A DNA stretch of 64,000 nucleotides from Hyphomicrobium_A sp963812795 (GTDB taxonomy: Bacteria > Pseudomonadota > Alphaproteobacteria > Rhizobiales > Hyphomicrobiaceae), in NCBI GenBank assembly GCA_963812795.1, contig CAWEWG010000004.1:53201-117200 (forward strand). Reading direction: 5' to 3'. Of the stretch, positions 46,205 to 55,336 are shown one piece after another (the stretch's first letter is position 1; each line of letters begins with the position of its first letter). The translations under genes were made by a program, and so were the position numbers. The notes under the pieces were generated by a model. It did no database searches, was not told where the DNA came from, and was given only the letters and a program-made list of their open reading frames with translations.

Positions 46205-47713
46205 CTAGACGCTGCCGCCGGGGTAGTTGGGGCTTTCGCGCGTGATGAGGACGCCGTGCGGGTGGCTTTCGTGGATCGCGGCCGGCGACACGCGGATGAA
46301 CTTGGCCGTCGCCCGCAGGTCGGCGAGCGTGCGGGCACCGAGATAGCCCATGCCGGCGCGCAGGCCGCCAACGAGCTGATGCAGCACGTTCTCGGCCGGC
46401 CCCTTGTAGGCCACCTGACCCTCGATGCCTTCGGGCACGAGCTTCAGCGTGTCCTTCACCTCCTGCTGGAAGTAGCGGTCGGCCGAGCCGCGCGCCATGG
46501 CGCCGATGGAGCCCATGCCGCGGTACGCCTTGTAGGTGCGGCCCTGGTAGAAGTAGGTCTCGCCGGGCGCCTCGTCGGTGCCGGCGAGCAGGGAACCGAT
46601 CATCACGCAGGACGCCCCGGCGGCCAGCGCCTTCACGGCGTCGCCCGAATACTTGATGCCGCCGTCGGCGATGATGGGCACACCGTGCTTGGAGGCTTCC
46701 TCGGCGCAGTCCATGACCGCGGTGAGCTGCGGCACGCCGACGCCGGCGACGACGCGGGTCGTGCAGATGGAGCCGGGGCCGATGCCGACCTTGATCGAAT
46801 CCGCGCCGGCATCGATGAGCGCCTTGGTCGCCTCGGCCGTCGCCACGTTGCCGGCGATGACCTGCACGCTGTTCGACAGCTTCTTGATGCGCCGCACGGC
46901 TTCGAGCACGCGGCTCGAGTGACCGTGTGCCGTATCGACGACGATGAGATCGCAGCCGGCCGCCATCAGCAGCTCGGTGCGGTGGAAGCCCTCCTCGCCG
47001 ACCGTCGTGGCGGCGGCGACGCGCAGGCGGCCCTCGGCGTCCTTGGACGCGTGCGGGTGCTTCTGCGCCTTCTCGATATCTTTGACGGTGATAAGGCCGA
47101 TGCACTGGTAGTCGTCATCGACCACCATCAGCTTCTCGATGCGGTTGGTGTGCAGCAGGCGCTTGGCCTCTTCCTGCGACACCGACCGATCGACGGTGAC
47201 CAGCCTGTCCTTGGTCATCAGTTCGGACACCGGCTGGTCGAGGTTGGTGGCAAAACGCGTGTCGCGGTTGGTCAGGATGCCGACCAAGCGACCCTTGCCG
47301 CCCTTTTTCGATGCTTCGACGACCGGCACGCCGGAGATCGAGTGCTCGGCCATCAGCGCCAGGGCCGATCGCAGCGAGGCCTCCGGGTTGATGGTGACGG
47401 GGTTGAGGACGATGCCCGATTCGTACTTCTTCACCATCGCCACCTGGCGCGCCTGCTCCTCGGGCGCCAGGTTGCGGTGAATGACGCCCACCCCGCCTTC
47501 CTGCGCCATGGCGATGGCGAGGCGCGCCTCGGTCACCGTGTCCATGGCGGACGAGATGACCGGGATGTTGAGGCGGATGGAGCGGGTGATCTGCGTTGAG
47601 ACGTCCGCCTGGCTGGGCATGATCTCGGAGGCGGCGGGCACGAGCAGGACATCGTCGAAAGTCAGCGCGACGGCGGAATCGATAGTGAGCGGGCCATGGG
47701 ACCGTGCGGCCAT
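46205..47713 (-). CDS. guaB: IMP dehydrogenase
   Basis: NAD-dependent oxidation of IMP to XMP, the rate-limiting step to GMP. The 502-residue frame is intact: LTFDDVLLVPAASEIMPSQ at the N-terminus, two CBS domains (about 100-215, with IEKLMVVDDDYQCIGLITVKDIEKA), the catalytic Cys in GPGSICTTRVV, DGGIKYSGD, GTDEAPGE and the mobile flap YRGMGSIGAM. No guaA follows directly; that gene is 9 kb away on the same strand. Confidence 0.97.
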   Translation of the reverse strand: MAARSHGPLTIDSAVALTFDDVLLVPAASEIMPSQADVSTQITRSIRLNIPVISSAMDTVTEARLAIAMAQEGGVGVIHRNLAPEEQARQVAMVKKYESGIVLNPVTINPEASLRSALALMAEHSISGVPVVEASKKGGKGRLVGILTNRDTRFATNLDQPVSELMTKDRLVTVDRSVSQEEAKRLLHTNRIEKLMVVDDDYQCIGLITVKDIEKAQKHPHASKDAEGRLRVAAATTVGEEGFHRTELLMAAGCDLIVVDTAHGHSSRVLEAVRRIKKLSNSVQVIAGNVATAEATKALIDAGADSIKVGIGPGSICTTRVVAGVGVPQLTAVMDCAEEASKHGVPIIADGGIKYSGDAVKALAAGASCVMIGSLLAGTDEAPGETYFYQGRTYKAYRGMGSIGAMARGSADRYFQQEVKDTLKLVPEGIEGQVAYKGPAENVLHQLVGGLRAGMGYLGARTLADLRATAKFIRVSPAAIHESHPHGVLITRESPNYPGGSV

Positions 47714-47950
47714 GCGTTTGCGGTCTCCTGAGGGCTGGGCGACAAGGTTCCTGGGCCCAGCGCGGGAACGATGTCGGCACGGCTATACCACCTGAGTTGT
47801 GGGGAGGGAAGCGAGGGGGTGCCGCGGCAGACTAGCGCCGGCACGAGAGCCGGGGATTACCGGAACGACGGCTGCCCTCGCGTCTCGTCTGCCCGCAAAT
47901 GCAAACGGCGCCGGATCGCCCCAGCGCCGTCACATAAGTATCGCTGCCGG
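47714..47950. other. Intergenic region upstream of guaB
   Basis: 237 bases between the guaB start and the end of a small gene on the same strand. It must contain the guaB promoter; no box can be named. No gene seen. Confidence 0.3.
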
Positions 47951-48139
47951 CTAGTGAACGTCGGCTGCGGCGGTCATCATCATTTGCGGGACGGGGGCAT
48001 TGAACTTGGCAACGTGCACCCCGGTCACCGATGCCGTTGGTGCCGGCAGCGTCGGCACGAACAGGGCGTAGAGAAACAGCAAGGCGAGGCATGCCGTCGA
48101 TGCGGTCATGGCGGCGAGGGAAAGCATCACGAGGCGCAT
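47951..48139 (-). CDS. Small membrane or exported protein
   Basis: A 62-residue protein with one strong hydrophobic segment (about 4-32, MLSLAAMTASTACLALLFLYALFVP) and a short hydrophilic tail with several Met (PQMMMTAAADVH). It may be an uncleaved signal anchor. A GAGA-type ribosome site precedes the ATG. No family recognised. Confidence 0.45.
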   Translation of the reverse strand: MRLVMLSLAAMTASTACLALLFLYALFVPTLPAPTASVTGVHVAKFNAPVPQMMMTAAADVH

Positions 48140-48308
48140 GGCTGCATCTCTATCTCTCAGGGGGTGTGCAGAACAGATTGTCTCTGCGCAATAAACTCGC
48201 CCCGACGCCTGCCGGTTCCCTCAATCGTTAAAGTGATGTCTCAAGTTGGTGCAGCACGCTGCCGCAGAGCCCATTTAGCCCGGTAGGCGGCCTGCGCGAC
48301 CTCCCTTG

Positions 48309-48509
48309 TCAGACCCCGGCGCGGGCTTTCTTATACGTGTCGTCCCAGGCCGCCAGCTCCTCCTTGAGATGCTTGGCGAAGCGCTTGGTTGCCCTGCGCA
48401 GCTTGTGCGTGCCCTCGCCCTCGGCATCGCCCAGGGAAGCGACGAGGTGCTCGGCATTCTCGATGGCGCGCAACGTGTCGTGACGGACGGCTTTGACGTA
48501 CTCTTTCAT
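48309..48509 (-). CDS. Small charged protein, unknown function
   Basis: A 66-residue soluble, helical, highly charged protein (MKEYVKAVRHDTLRAIENAEH ... KRFAKHLKEELAAWDDTYKKA). GAGAGG lies 6 bases before the ATG at 48509, which is the reason for choosing this start over a longer frame from 48593. No family recognised, but codon use and the ribosome site make it a believable gene. Confidence 0.55.
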   Translation of the reverse strand: MKEYVKAVRHDTLRAIENAEHLVASLGDAEGEGTHKLRRATKRFAKHLKEELAAWDDTYKKARAGV

Positions 48510-49120
48510 GGTGGCCTCTCGACGTAGCCCGGGCAGGCAAAGGCCGCGGAGGGCCGATACGTTCCTCCCCGCGGCGGCTTCTTCTTGCTGCACGGTGAAC
48601 GCGGTCGCACGATGGCGTTCTCGCGGGCCGGGCGGCCCCGAGGGATGTCAAAAAGCGAGGGGCTGCGGGGCGGGAAACACCGCGAAGCTATTTTGTTTTT
48701 GAGCGGCGGTTGCCGCCCCGCGCAGGATTATGGGCATACCCGCGGCGTTTAAGGGGTTTCCCCCATCCGGGACTCTCACCCGGCGGGCGCGGCGAGCCTC
48801 AGGTAGTAGCGTCTTACGTTGAGCCGCCAGTACCCGACCTGCAGCCCGCCCTCGAACAGGAACGTCTCGAGTTCGACCCCTTCAGTGGGGCGGGATGGCG
48901 CGAGCAAGATGAGGCGAGCGAGGCGGGGATTAGTTTGCCCTGCCATGCCAGTGGAGGCGCGGGGTACGCGACCGCCCCACACGCGGCATCCCACTGCAAC
49001 TATCAGGGGCGGCTTGCAATCACTCGCCGTCTTTGTAGAAGGCTACGTAATATCAATGTGGTTGCGAGATCCGCCAGACTTTTTGCGTCATCGGCGCACG
49101 GACACGAGGAATACTAAACC
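48510..49120. other. Intergenic region before the DUF808 gene
   Basis: About 610 bases without a gene I can support. It carries a short GGCGG/CCGCC hairpin near 48,705-48,716 and several C- and G-runs near 48,750-48,790. Open frames here have no ribosome site and no recognisable family. Confidence 0.35.
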
Positions 49121-50086
49121 ATGAGCGGCGGGCTGCTGGCGCTATTGGACGACGTCGTGGCGCTGACCAAGCTTGCGGCGGCGACGCTGGATGACGCCAC
49201 GTCGCAAGCCGTGAAGGCCAGCGCCAAAGCGGCCGGCGTCGTCATCGACGATGCGGCGGTGACGCCCCGCTACGTCACCGGACTTGCCGCGCAGCGCGAA
49301 CTCCCCATCGTCGGCCGCATTGCCTACGGCTCGCTGAAGAACAAGCTGCTGTTCCTGTTGCCCGCCGCCCTGCTGCTGAGCGCCTTCCTGCCGCAGGCGA
49401 TCACGCCGCTATTGATGCTGGGCGGCCTCTACCTCGCCTTCGAGGGCTACGAGAAGGTGCACCACATGCTGACGGCGCCGAGCCAGACGGCCCAAAGCGT
49501 CAAGGTGGTCGCCCGATTGGCCGAGGGGGACAAGGCGCTCGAGGACGAGAAGGTATCGGGCGCCATCCGTACCGATTTCATTCTCTCGGCCGAGATCATG
49601 GCGATTGCCCTGGCCGCCATAACGGCGCCCGATCTGGTGACGCAGGCGATCGTGCTGGCCCTCGTCGCCATCGTCATCACCGTCGCGGTGTACGGCGTGG
49701 TAGCGCTGATCGTGAAGGCCGACGACCTGGGCGTGCGCCTCGTCCAGCGCAACGGCTTCCTTTCCGGCCCCCTCGGGCGCGCGCTCGTTTACGGCATGCC
49801 GCCGTTCCTCGAGACGCTCAGTCTCATCGGCACGGTGGCTATGCTGTGGGTCGGCGGCGGCATCCTCGTGCACGGCCTCGCCACGTTCGGCGTAACGGCG
49901 CCCGAGCATCTTATCCACGATGTTGCCGAGGCGGTTCGCGCGGCGGTGCCGGTGGCCGGCGATGTGCTTGCGTGGCTGGTGTCGGCGACGGGCGCGGCGA
50001 TCGTCGGGCTCGTTGCCGGGGCGCTGACTGCGGCCGTCGTCGCTGTCGTTGGAGCGCCATTCCGCAAGACCAAGGCGGGGCACTGA
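49121..50086 (+). CDS. DUF808 family membrane protein (YedI-like)
   Basis: A 321-residue polytopic inner-membrane protein of the DUF808/YedI family: the characteristic soluble start GLLALLDDVVALTKLAAATLDDATSQAVKASAKAAGVVIDDAAVTPRYV, then KNKLLFLLPAALLLSAFLPQAITPLLMLGGLYLAFEGYEKV and further helices with ILSAEIMAIALAAI. Function unknown. GAGGA stands 13 bases before the ATG. Convergent with the next gene, 22 bases apart. Confidence 0.92.
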   Translation: MSGGLLALLDDVVALTKLAAATLDDATSQAVKASAKAAGVVIDDAAVTPRYVTGLAAQRELPIVGRIAYGSLKNKLLFLLPAALLLSAFLPQAITPLLMLGGLYLAFEGYEKVHHMLTAPSQTAQSVKVVARLAEGDKALEDEKVSGAIRTDFILSAEIMAIALAAITAPDLVTQAIVLALVAIVITVAVYGVVALIVKADDLGVRLVQRNGFLSGPLGRALVYGMPPFLETLSLIGTVAMLWVGGGILVHGLATFGVTAPEHLIHDVAEAVRAAVPVAGDVLAWLVSATGAAIVGLVAGALTAAVVAVVGAPFRKTKAGH

Positions 50087-50107
50087 AGGCCGCTGCGTCG
50101 CCCGGTT

Positions 50108-50536
50108 CTATTGCTGCGGGTAATCGATGGCGGCGGTGTCGCCGTCGGGCGGGCACTTCGGCCCGCTTGACGAAACCGGCGCCTCGCTGCACTCGGCGCC
50201 GAACTCGGCCGCATCGTCCTGGGTCAGAGGCTGCAGCGTCGCCTTGCACAACATCGACTGGCCGGTGCCGGAATCGGAGCGCAATTGCACGCTGCGGCCG
50301 ACGCCGACCGCGAAGCGGAACGTGCAGCTCTCGCCCTTCGGACGCAGGAGCACGGTGACCGTGTTGTCGTTGCGGGAGATCTGCTCGACAGCAAACGCAT
50401 CGCCCTCGCCGTTGCCCAACGTCACCACCTGGCTCGGGGTGACGGAGAACATGTCATCCGCATGCGCGATGACCGGGAGCGCGCAAGCAAATGCGAAACT
50501 TGCAATACACAGGGAGACGAGAGACGGGCGTGCCAT
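50108..50536 (-). CDS. Secreted protein of unknown function
   Basis: A 142-residue exported protein: signal peptide about 1-25 (cleavage after AHA), mature beta-rich part with four to five cysteines (GESCTF, SMLCKAT, GAECSEA, GPKCPPD) that could form disulfides. ATG at 50536 with GAGAGG about 10 bases upstream. No family recognised. Confidence 0.6.
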   Translation of the reverse strand: MARPSLVSLCIASFAFACALPVIAHADDMFSVTPSQVVTLGNGEGDAFAVEQISRNDNTVTVLLRPKGESCTFRFAVGVGRSVQLRSDSGTGQSMLCKATLQPLTQDDAAEFGAECSEAPVSSSGPKCPPDGDTAAIDYPQQ

Positions 50537-50956
50537 GACCGATAGCCTCTCTAGAGCGCACAGCATCGTAACCGATCTCCTTGCGAAAGTCCTTCAACCT
50601 ACGGCTTGTGCACTGATGAAATTCTCGAAAGATTTATGCGCACCGGCCGCGCCCCGCCCTCGGTAAAGCTAGTGGCGGCGAGCCAGTTCCGGCATAGCGG
50701 CCGAGCGCCGCGCATAGCTGTTCCCCGCGGAACACGGCTACGATGCGGCGCGCCGGAGGTGCAGCGATGGGCGACGTCACGTTTCCTTCATCATCCCTGC
50801 TGGGCGGCCTGTGCATCGTGGCGGACCGCGGCGCCGGCATACCGGCGGGCGTAATGCGCTCGATATCCTCGTTGCGGCGATATGCGGCCCGCGACAACTT
50901 GAAAGTGATACTGTGGCCCGGCTTTTTGAGCGCCAGTTCATTTGCGGAGGGGTGTC
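50537..50956. other. Intergenic region before the P460-type gene
   Basis: 420 bases between divergent genes. Contains the promoters for both, not identifiable by eye. No further gene supported. Confidence 0.3.
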
Positions 50957-51490
50957 ATGACCAGAGTTCGCGCGTGGCTCATGTTGATCATTCCGGCCGC
51001 GCTCGCCGCGTTGGCCGGCCACGCCATTTCCGGGCAGGACAAGTACACGCTGCAGGTGCCCAACGGCCTCGCGTTCTCCGAGTTCAAAGGGTATGAGGAT
51101 TGGCAGACGGTCTCCGTCAGCATGACCGACGAGGCGTTCGCCCTGATCCTCGCCAATTCCATCATGATCGACGCCTACCGCGCCGGTGCTCCCGGCAACG
51201 GCAAGCCCTTCCCCGACGGCTCCAAGATGGCGAAGATCCATTGGAAGCCGGAGACGAGCGCCGAGGCGCCGGCGCCGACGAAGGTGGCGGGTGCGTTGCA
51301 CGACGTCGACTTCATGGTGCGTGACTCGAAGCGCTTCGCCGACAGCGGCAACTGGGGCTACGCCCAGTTCAACTACGACACCGCCTCCGACGCGTTCAAG
51401 CCGGAGGGCAATGACGCCGCGTGCGGGTTCGCGTGCCATACAATCGTGCAGGCGAAGGACTACGTCTTCACGGCCTACCCAAAGCGGTGA
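50957..51490 (+). CDS. Cytochrome P460 family protein with CX3CH motif
   Basis: A 177-residue periplasmic protein: signal peptide about 1-26, then the P460 fold with FSEFKGYEDWQTVSVSMTDEAFALILANSIMIDAYRAG, GSKMAKIHWKPETS, VDFMVRDSKRFADSGNWGYAQFNYD and the C-terminal haem motif. The haem site is CGFACH (Cys156, Cys160, His161), i.e. three residues between the cysteines instead of the usual two. P460 cytochromes oxidise hydroxylamine or related compounds in ammonia oxidisers and methanotrophs; the wider family in other proteobacteria is uncharacterised. GGAGGGG precedes the ATG. Confidence 0.88.
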   Translation: MTRVRAWLMLIIPAALAALAGHAISGQDKYTLQVPNGLAFSEFKGYEDWQTVSVSMTDEAFALILANSIMIDAYRAGAPGNGKPFPDGSKMAKIHWKPETSAEAPAPTKVAGALHDVDFMVRDSKRFADSGNWGYAQFNYDTASDAFKPEGNDAACGFACHTIVQAKDYVFTAYPKR

Positions 51491-51492
51491 GG

Positions 51493-52212
51493 TTAAGCGC
51501 TCTCCGGGCGGAAACCGGTGGCGACGACGTAGAGCTCGGCGCTGTCGGAGCGGCTCGCCGGCGGCTTGACGTGGCGTACGGTGGCGAAGCGCTGCTTCAA
51601 CAGGTCGAGCAGCTCGCGCTCGGTGCCGCCCTGCAGCACCTTGGCGATGAACGTGCCCCCGGGGCGCAGCACGTCGCAGGCGAAGTAGCCCGCAGCCTCG
51701 GCGAGCCCCATGATGCGCAAATGGTCGGTGCGCGTGTGGCCGGTGGTCGGCGCCGCCATGTCGGACAGCACGATGTCGGCATGGCTGTCGCGCATCAGTG
51801 CCTTCAGCTTCGCCTCGGCGCCTTCCTCGGTGAAGTCGAGTTGCATGAATTCGACACCGGCCAGCGGCTCCATCGGCAGGATGTCGATGGCCACCACCTG
51901 CCCCTTGCCGCCGATCGACTGCACGCGCTCGGCGGCAACCTGGCACCAGCCTCCCGGGGCGGCACCTAGGTCGACGACAAGCGCCCCGGGCTTGAGGAAG
52001 TGATACTTGTCGTCGATCTCGCTCAGCTTGTAGGCGGCGCGCGAGCGCATGCCATCGCGCTTGGAGGCGGCGACGTAGGGATCGTTGAGCTGGCGCTCGA
52101 GCCAGCGCTGCGACGAGGGACGGTGCTTACGCGCCGTCTTCAGACGCACGTGCATCTGGCGTTGGCCGCCGCCGGGGCCCTTTTGCGGAGGCCCGCCGCG
52201 CTTCTGCGTCAT
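51493..52212 (-). CDS. rlmE: 23S rRNA 2'-O-ribose U2552 methyltransferase RlmE (FtsJ/RrmJ)
   Basis: Heat-shock-linked enzyme that methylates U2552 in the peptidyl transferase loop. The 239-residue protein has YVAASKRDGMRSRAAYKLSEIDDKY with the first catalytic Lys, the SAM loop VVDLGAAPGGWCQVA, DILPM, VLSDMAAPTTGH with the catalytic Asp and GGTFIAKVLQGG with the second catalytic Lys. An N-terminal basic extension of about 25 residues is usual in Rhizobiales. Its ATG overlaps the stop of the ppx/gppA gene by 4 bases. Confidence 0.95.
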   Translation of the reverse strand: MTQKRGGPPQKGPGGGQRQMHVRLKTARKHRPSSQRWLERQLNDPYVAASKRDGMRSRAAYKLSEIDDKYHFLKPGALVVDLGAAPGGWCQVAAERVQSIGGKGQVVAIDILPMEPLAGVEFMQLDFTEEGAEAKLKALMRDSHADIVLSDMAAPTTGHTRTDHLRIMGLAEAAGYFACDVLRPGGTFIAKVLQGGTERELLDLLKQRFATVRHVKPPASRSDSAELYVVATGFRPESA

Positions 52213-53441
52213 TTCACTATGCTCGGATCGGGACGACGACGGCGGCGCGCGGGCGCCAGCACGCCGTCCTCCACCATCAGCGTCGTCAGGATGCCCTCGC
52301 GCAAACCGCGGTCGGCGACGCGCAACCGCTCGCATGGCCACATGCGCAGGATAGCCTCGAGAATGGCGCACCCGGCCAGCACCAGGTCGGCGCGGTCGCG
52401 GCCGATGCACGGCTCGGCAATGCGCTGCTCGTAGGTGCGGCCGAGCAGATCGTCGGTGACGTTGCGTACCTCGCCGACGCTGAGCCAGCAGCCGTCGACG
52501 CGGTTGCGGTCATAGCGCGTCAAGCCAAGCTGAATGCCGGCGACGGTGGTCACGGTGCCGGAAGTGCCGAGCATATGCATGCGGCGGCCGGCGAGGCGTT
52601 CGGACACTTTGTTCTGCGCCTCGAAGGCCTGCAGCCGCTGCTGCGTCTCCACGACCATCGCCTCGAAATCGGCCGGCGCCACGTGACGACCGCCAAAGCG
52701 CTCGGCAAGCGTCACGACACCGATGGGCAGCGAGGTCCAGGCGACCATGCAGTGCTGCGCGTCGAGCCGGCCGGCAAAGCGGCGGTCGCGCTGGCGGTTG
52801 CGCCGCGCGAGGTCCAAGAGGATGAGCTCCGAGGAGCCGCCGCCGATGTCGAACACGAGAACGAAGTCGCAGCTTGCATCGATAAGCGCCGCTGAGCCCG
52901 ATACCGCCAGCCGCGCCTCCACCTCAGGTGTCAGGATTTCGATCTCAAGGCCCAGCCTGTCACGCACGCGCGCGAGGAATTCCCCGCCGTTCTCAGCGAC
53001 ACGGCAGGCCTCCGTGGCGACGAGCCGCGAGCGGCGCACCTTGGCGCGGCCGAGCTTGGCGGCGCAGACTTTGAGCGCATCGAGCGTGCGCGCCATGGCG
53101 GGTTCCGAGAGACGCCCCGTTTGGCTAACGCCCTCGCCAAGGCGGATAATGCGCGAGAAGGCGTCGACGACACGGAAGCCGCGGCGCGACGGGCGAGCGA
53201 GCAGCAGGCGGCAGTTGTTGGTGCCGAGGTCGAGCGCGCCGTAGACGCCGTCGAAACGGGCGTCGCGCCCCTCACGCGAGGTCGCCGCGACGCCGTCGGC
53301 GCTGCCGTTGTGTTGTCCGATAGGAGAAAAACGGGTGTTGATGGCGGGAAAGTCGCCGCCGCTGGCTCCGGCCTCGGGCGCTCCGGTGGCGCCGCCCTTG
53401 TCGGGATAGCCCTGCACAGTTCTAGCTCCAGCGCCTGGCAT
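52209..53441 (-). CDS. Exopolyphosphatase/guanosine pentaphosphatase family protein (Ppx/GppA)
   Basis: A 410-residue protein of the ASKHA fold that hydrolyses polyphosphate or pppGpp. Signs: GVYGALDLGTNNCRLLLARP (phosphate 1 motif), VATEACRVAENG, VFDIGGGSSELILLD (phosphate 2 motif) and MLGTSGTVTTVAGIQL. It is the short, catalytic-domain-only kind of alphaproteobacteria. Residues 1-60 form a low-complexity leader, so the true start may lie further in. Translationally coupled to rlmE, an order kept widely in Rhizobiales. Confidence 0.93.
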   Translation of the reverse strand: MPGAGARTVQGYPDKGGATGAPEAGASGGDFPAINTRFSPIGQHNGSADGVAATSREGRDARFDGVYGALDLGTNNCRLLLARPSRRGFRVVDAFSRIIRLGEGVSQTGRLSEPAMARTLDALKVCAAKLGRAKVRRSRLVATEACRVAENGGEFLARVRDRLGLEIEILTPEVEARLAVSGSAALIDASCDFVLVFDIGGGSSELILLDLARRNRQRDRRFAGRLDAQHCMVAWTSLPIGVVTLAERFGGRHVAPADFEAMVVETQQRLQAFEAQNKVSERLAGRRMHMLGTSGTVTTVAGIQLGLTRYDRNRVDGCWLSVGEVRNVTDDLLGRTYEQRIAEPCIGRDRADLVLAGCAILEAILRMWPCERLRVADRGLREGILTTLMVEDGVLAPARRRRRPDPSIVK

Positions 53442-53595
53442 CTGGCCGTTTTACGGAATGTCCGCGTCCGGCCGCGTCATCAGGCGTCTTCTGGATGACA
53501 CTTACCGCCAGTTTAGCAGCAAACGGCGCCCGGTAAAGCGCACTTGGAGGCAAAGAATTGTCCCCGTCGGCGCGGAGCTGAATTAGACTTAATCG

Positions 53596-54408
53596 ATGCG
53601 CCGCCTCGCTTTTCTGCTCATTCTCGTTGCTGCGGCGCTCTGCGGGCCGGAGGGAAGTCGTGCGGCTTCCGCCGCCGAGTTGCCGGAGCAGCAGCGGTCG
53701 CGGCTGTTGGCAGCCTACCCCGAACAGCTCGAGCGCATCGACGGCGGCGAACTCGTCTGGCGCGATGGCACGCGCATGCCGCTCGACGACGGGAAGGGCG
53801 AAAAGGCATTCGAAGAGTGGCTGGCGCATCCCGATGTCGCCGACATGCTAGCGGTGCCCTATCCGGCAGGAGCGGAAGCGGCGGCGCCGGCCGTGAACGT
53901 CGACCCGGGCCGCGCGCGCAACGCGGCGTTCTTCGACAAGGTCTACGGCAACTGCCGCGCCGGCGAGGTGGAGAAGAACCTGGAGACCGTGGCCTGGCTG
54001 CCGAAGCGAACGAAGCAGCGCCTGCCGTTCAACAAGGTCAATGGGGCAGCGCGCGCGCTCGCCGCGGTGAGCGCCGAACTGGACGCATTGCCCGCCTCGT
54101 TCGATGTCTTCCTCTTTCCATCGGCCGGCACCTATAATTGCCGCGTCATCGCCGGCACCGATCGCGTGTCGGCACACGGCCACGCCATCGCCATCGACAT
54201 CGCGCTGAAGCGCTCGCACTACTGGCGCAACGCGTCGGCGAGCAAGGACGGCGCCATCGCCTATAAGAATGAGATCCCCATGGAGATCGTGCGCATTTTC
54301 GAGAAGCACGGGTTCATCTGGGGCGGCCGCTGGTATCACTACGACACCATGCACTTCGAATACCGGCCGGAGCTCTTGGGCGTGCGCGGCGGCGGCGAGC
54401 GACGGTGA
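53596..54408 (+). CDS. M15 family peptidase (D-Ala-D-Ala carboxypeptidase-like)
   Basis: A 270-residue exported protein with signal peptide (about 1-27). The catalytic zinc part is C-terminal: SAHGHAIAIDIALKRSHYW (zinc ligands His and Asp of the SxHxxGxAxD pattern), PMEIVRIFEKHGFIWGGRWYHYDTMHFEYRP (the Glu/His part, H-F-E). This is the M15 VanY/extensin-like group. Probable substrate is peptidoglycan stem peptide. It lies just before tRNA-Gln. Confidence 0.9.
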   Translation: MRRLAFLLILVAAALCGPEGSRAASAAELPEQQRSRLLAAYPEQLERIDGGELVWRDGTRMPLDDGKGEKAFEEWLAHPDVADMLAVPYPAGAEAAAPAVNVDPGRARNAAFFDKVYGNCRAGEVEKNLETVAWLPKRTKQRLPFNKVNGAARALAAVSAELDALPASFDVFLFPSAGTYNCRVIAGTDRVSAHGHAIAIDIALKRSHYWRNASASKDGAIAYKNEIPMEIVRIFEKHGFIWGGRWYHYDTMHFEYRPELLGVRGGGERR

Positions 54409-54484
54409 AGGCGGGTTGCGGCCCCTCCGGCCACCTGTTATATGCGCCGCTCCGGTGGCCTCTGGCCCCCGCGGATCCCGGCAT

Positions 54485-54558
54485 TGGGGGATCGTCTAAT
54501 GGTAGGACTGCAAACTCTGACTCTGCCTGTCTAGGTTCGAATCCTAGTCCCCCAGCCA
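54485..54558 (+). tRNA. tRNA-Gln (anticodon CUG), CCA encoded
   Basis: Full cloverleaf: acceptor TGGGGGA / TCCCCCA, D-arm around TAATGGTAGGA, anticodon loop CTCTGAC with anticodon CTG, T-arm CTAGG-TTCGAATC-CCTAG, discriminator G and encoded CCA. The anticodon stem GCAAA / TCTGC has one A-C mismatch, unusual or a base error. A T run follows at about 54,582. tRNA genes are usual integration sites, and the sequence character changes downstream. Confidence 0.93.
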
Positions 54559-55336
54559 AATAACTCATTCAAATCACTGGTGTTTTTTCCGAGCGAATTA
54601 CCCGCTTACCCATCTCGCTTACCCATACCGGGGGGCTGCGGTCGGATGCGCCGGGCTGGCACGGCACATGATCGCGGCGGCGCCCCCGATCAGCCCGGCA
54701 TCGTGCGTCGCTGGCGACGCTCGGGGTGCTGCGGCTCAAGTCGCTGAGTGGAGTTGAAAGGGCGCCCCGGCTTTTGAGAGGCGCCCTCTGTTGCAGACGC
54801 CCAGGCGAGGAAGCACCCTGTCATCTGGCCTCGTCGGTGTTCTCACTGGGTCACTTCCCGACTTGACCGGGCTTGTTGGCGGGAACCGTCCACAAAGCCC
54901 CGGGCTGCCCCCCAATGGTGCCTAGCGGATCCCGTGGCGCCCGTAGGCGCTCTGGCGGGCGCTTCCAGGAGTTGTCTGCTCTCTACATGTCAGAGCGTCT
55001 AAAGGCGGTCACCGCAGGACGCCGGTGGACGCATCGGCGTCTCGGGATGGCGCGTCGGCACCACCAACGCGTACTTGCCACTCGCTTCCGGTCGCGAACC
55101 GCTAGCGGACGTTGAGATTTAGCGCATGCAAGTTTGCGGGATCGGGGTTCGTATACAGAAGCCGACCTCGTGGCACCTTCATCCCTCGCCGTGACCTCGA
55201 TGTCCGGTTCCTTCGAAAGCGGAAACGTCGAACGCTCGACTTTGATCGGCGACACGGATGCCACGTCACGCTATCGCCGACAAGGTACGGAAAAACCGCG
55301 CAAGCCGAAACCAAGATGTGCAATCAGGTGCGCGCC
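54559..55336. other. Region after tRNA-Gln without supported gene
   Basis: About 780 bases. It contains the direct repeat CGCTTACCCA (54603-54612 and 54616-54625) and a hairpin AGGGCGCC / GGCGCCCT (54759-54766 and 54780-54787). Several open frames exist but none has a convincing start or known family. It may be the left edge of an inserted segment or decayed DNA. Confidence 0.4.

Noticed and set aside
46066..46371. N-terminal extension of the MAPEG gene up to 46371
   Set aside because: The extra codons come from the REP-like inverted repeat and the opposite side of the guaB end; the natural start is at 46065 or 46056.
46256..47599. 447-codon open frame opposite guaB
   Set aside because: guaB is intact and conserved on the minus strand; the plus-strand frame has no start site or domain.
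44327..47713. Purine or queuosine riboswitch upstream of guaB or guaA
   Set aside because: Neither the guaB nor the guaA upstream region shows a conserved aptamer core that I can recognise.
48776..48994. 72-codon minus-strand frame before the DUF808 gene
   Set aside because: Its C-terminal part looks vaguely protein-like, but there is no ribosome site, no known family, and the start is arbitrary.
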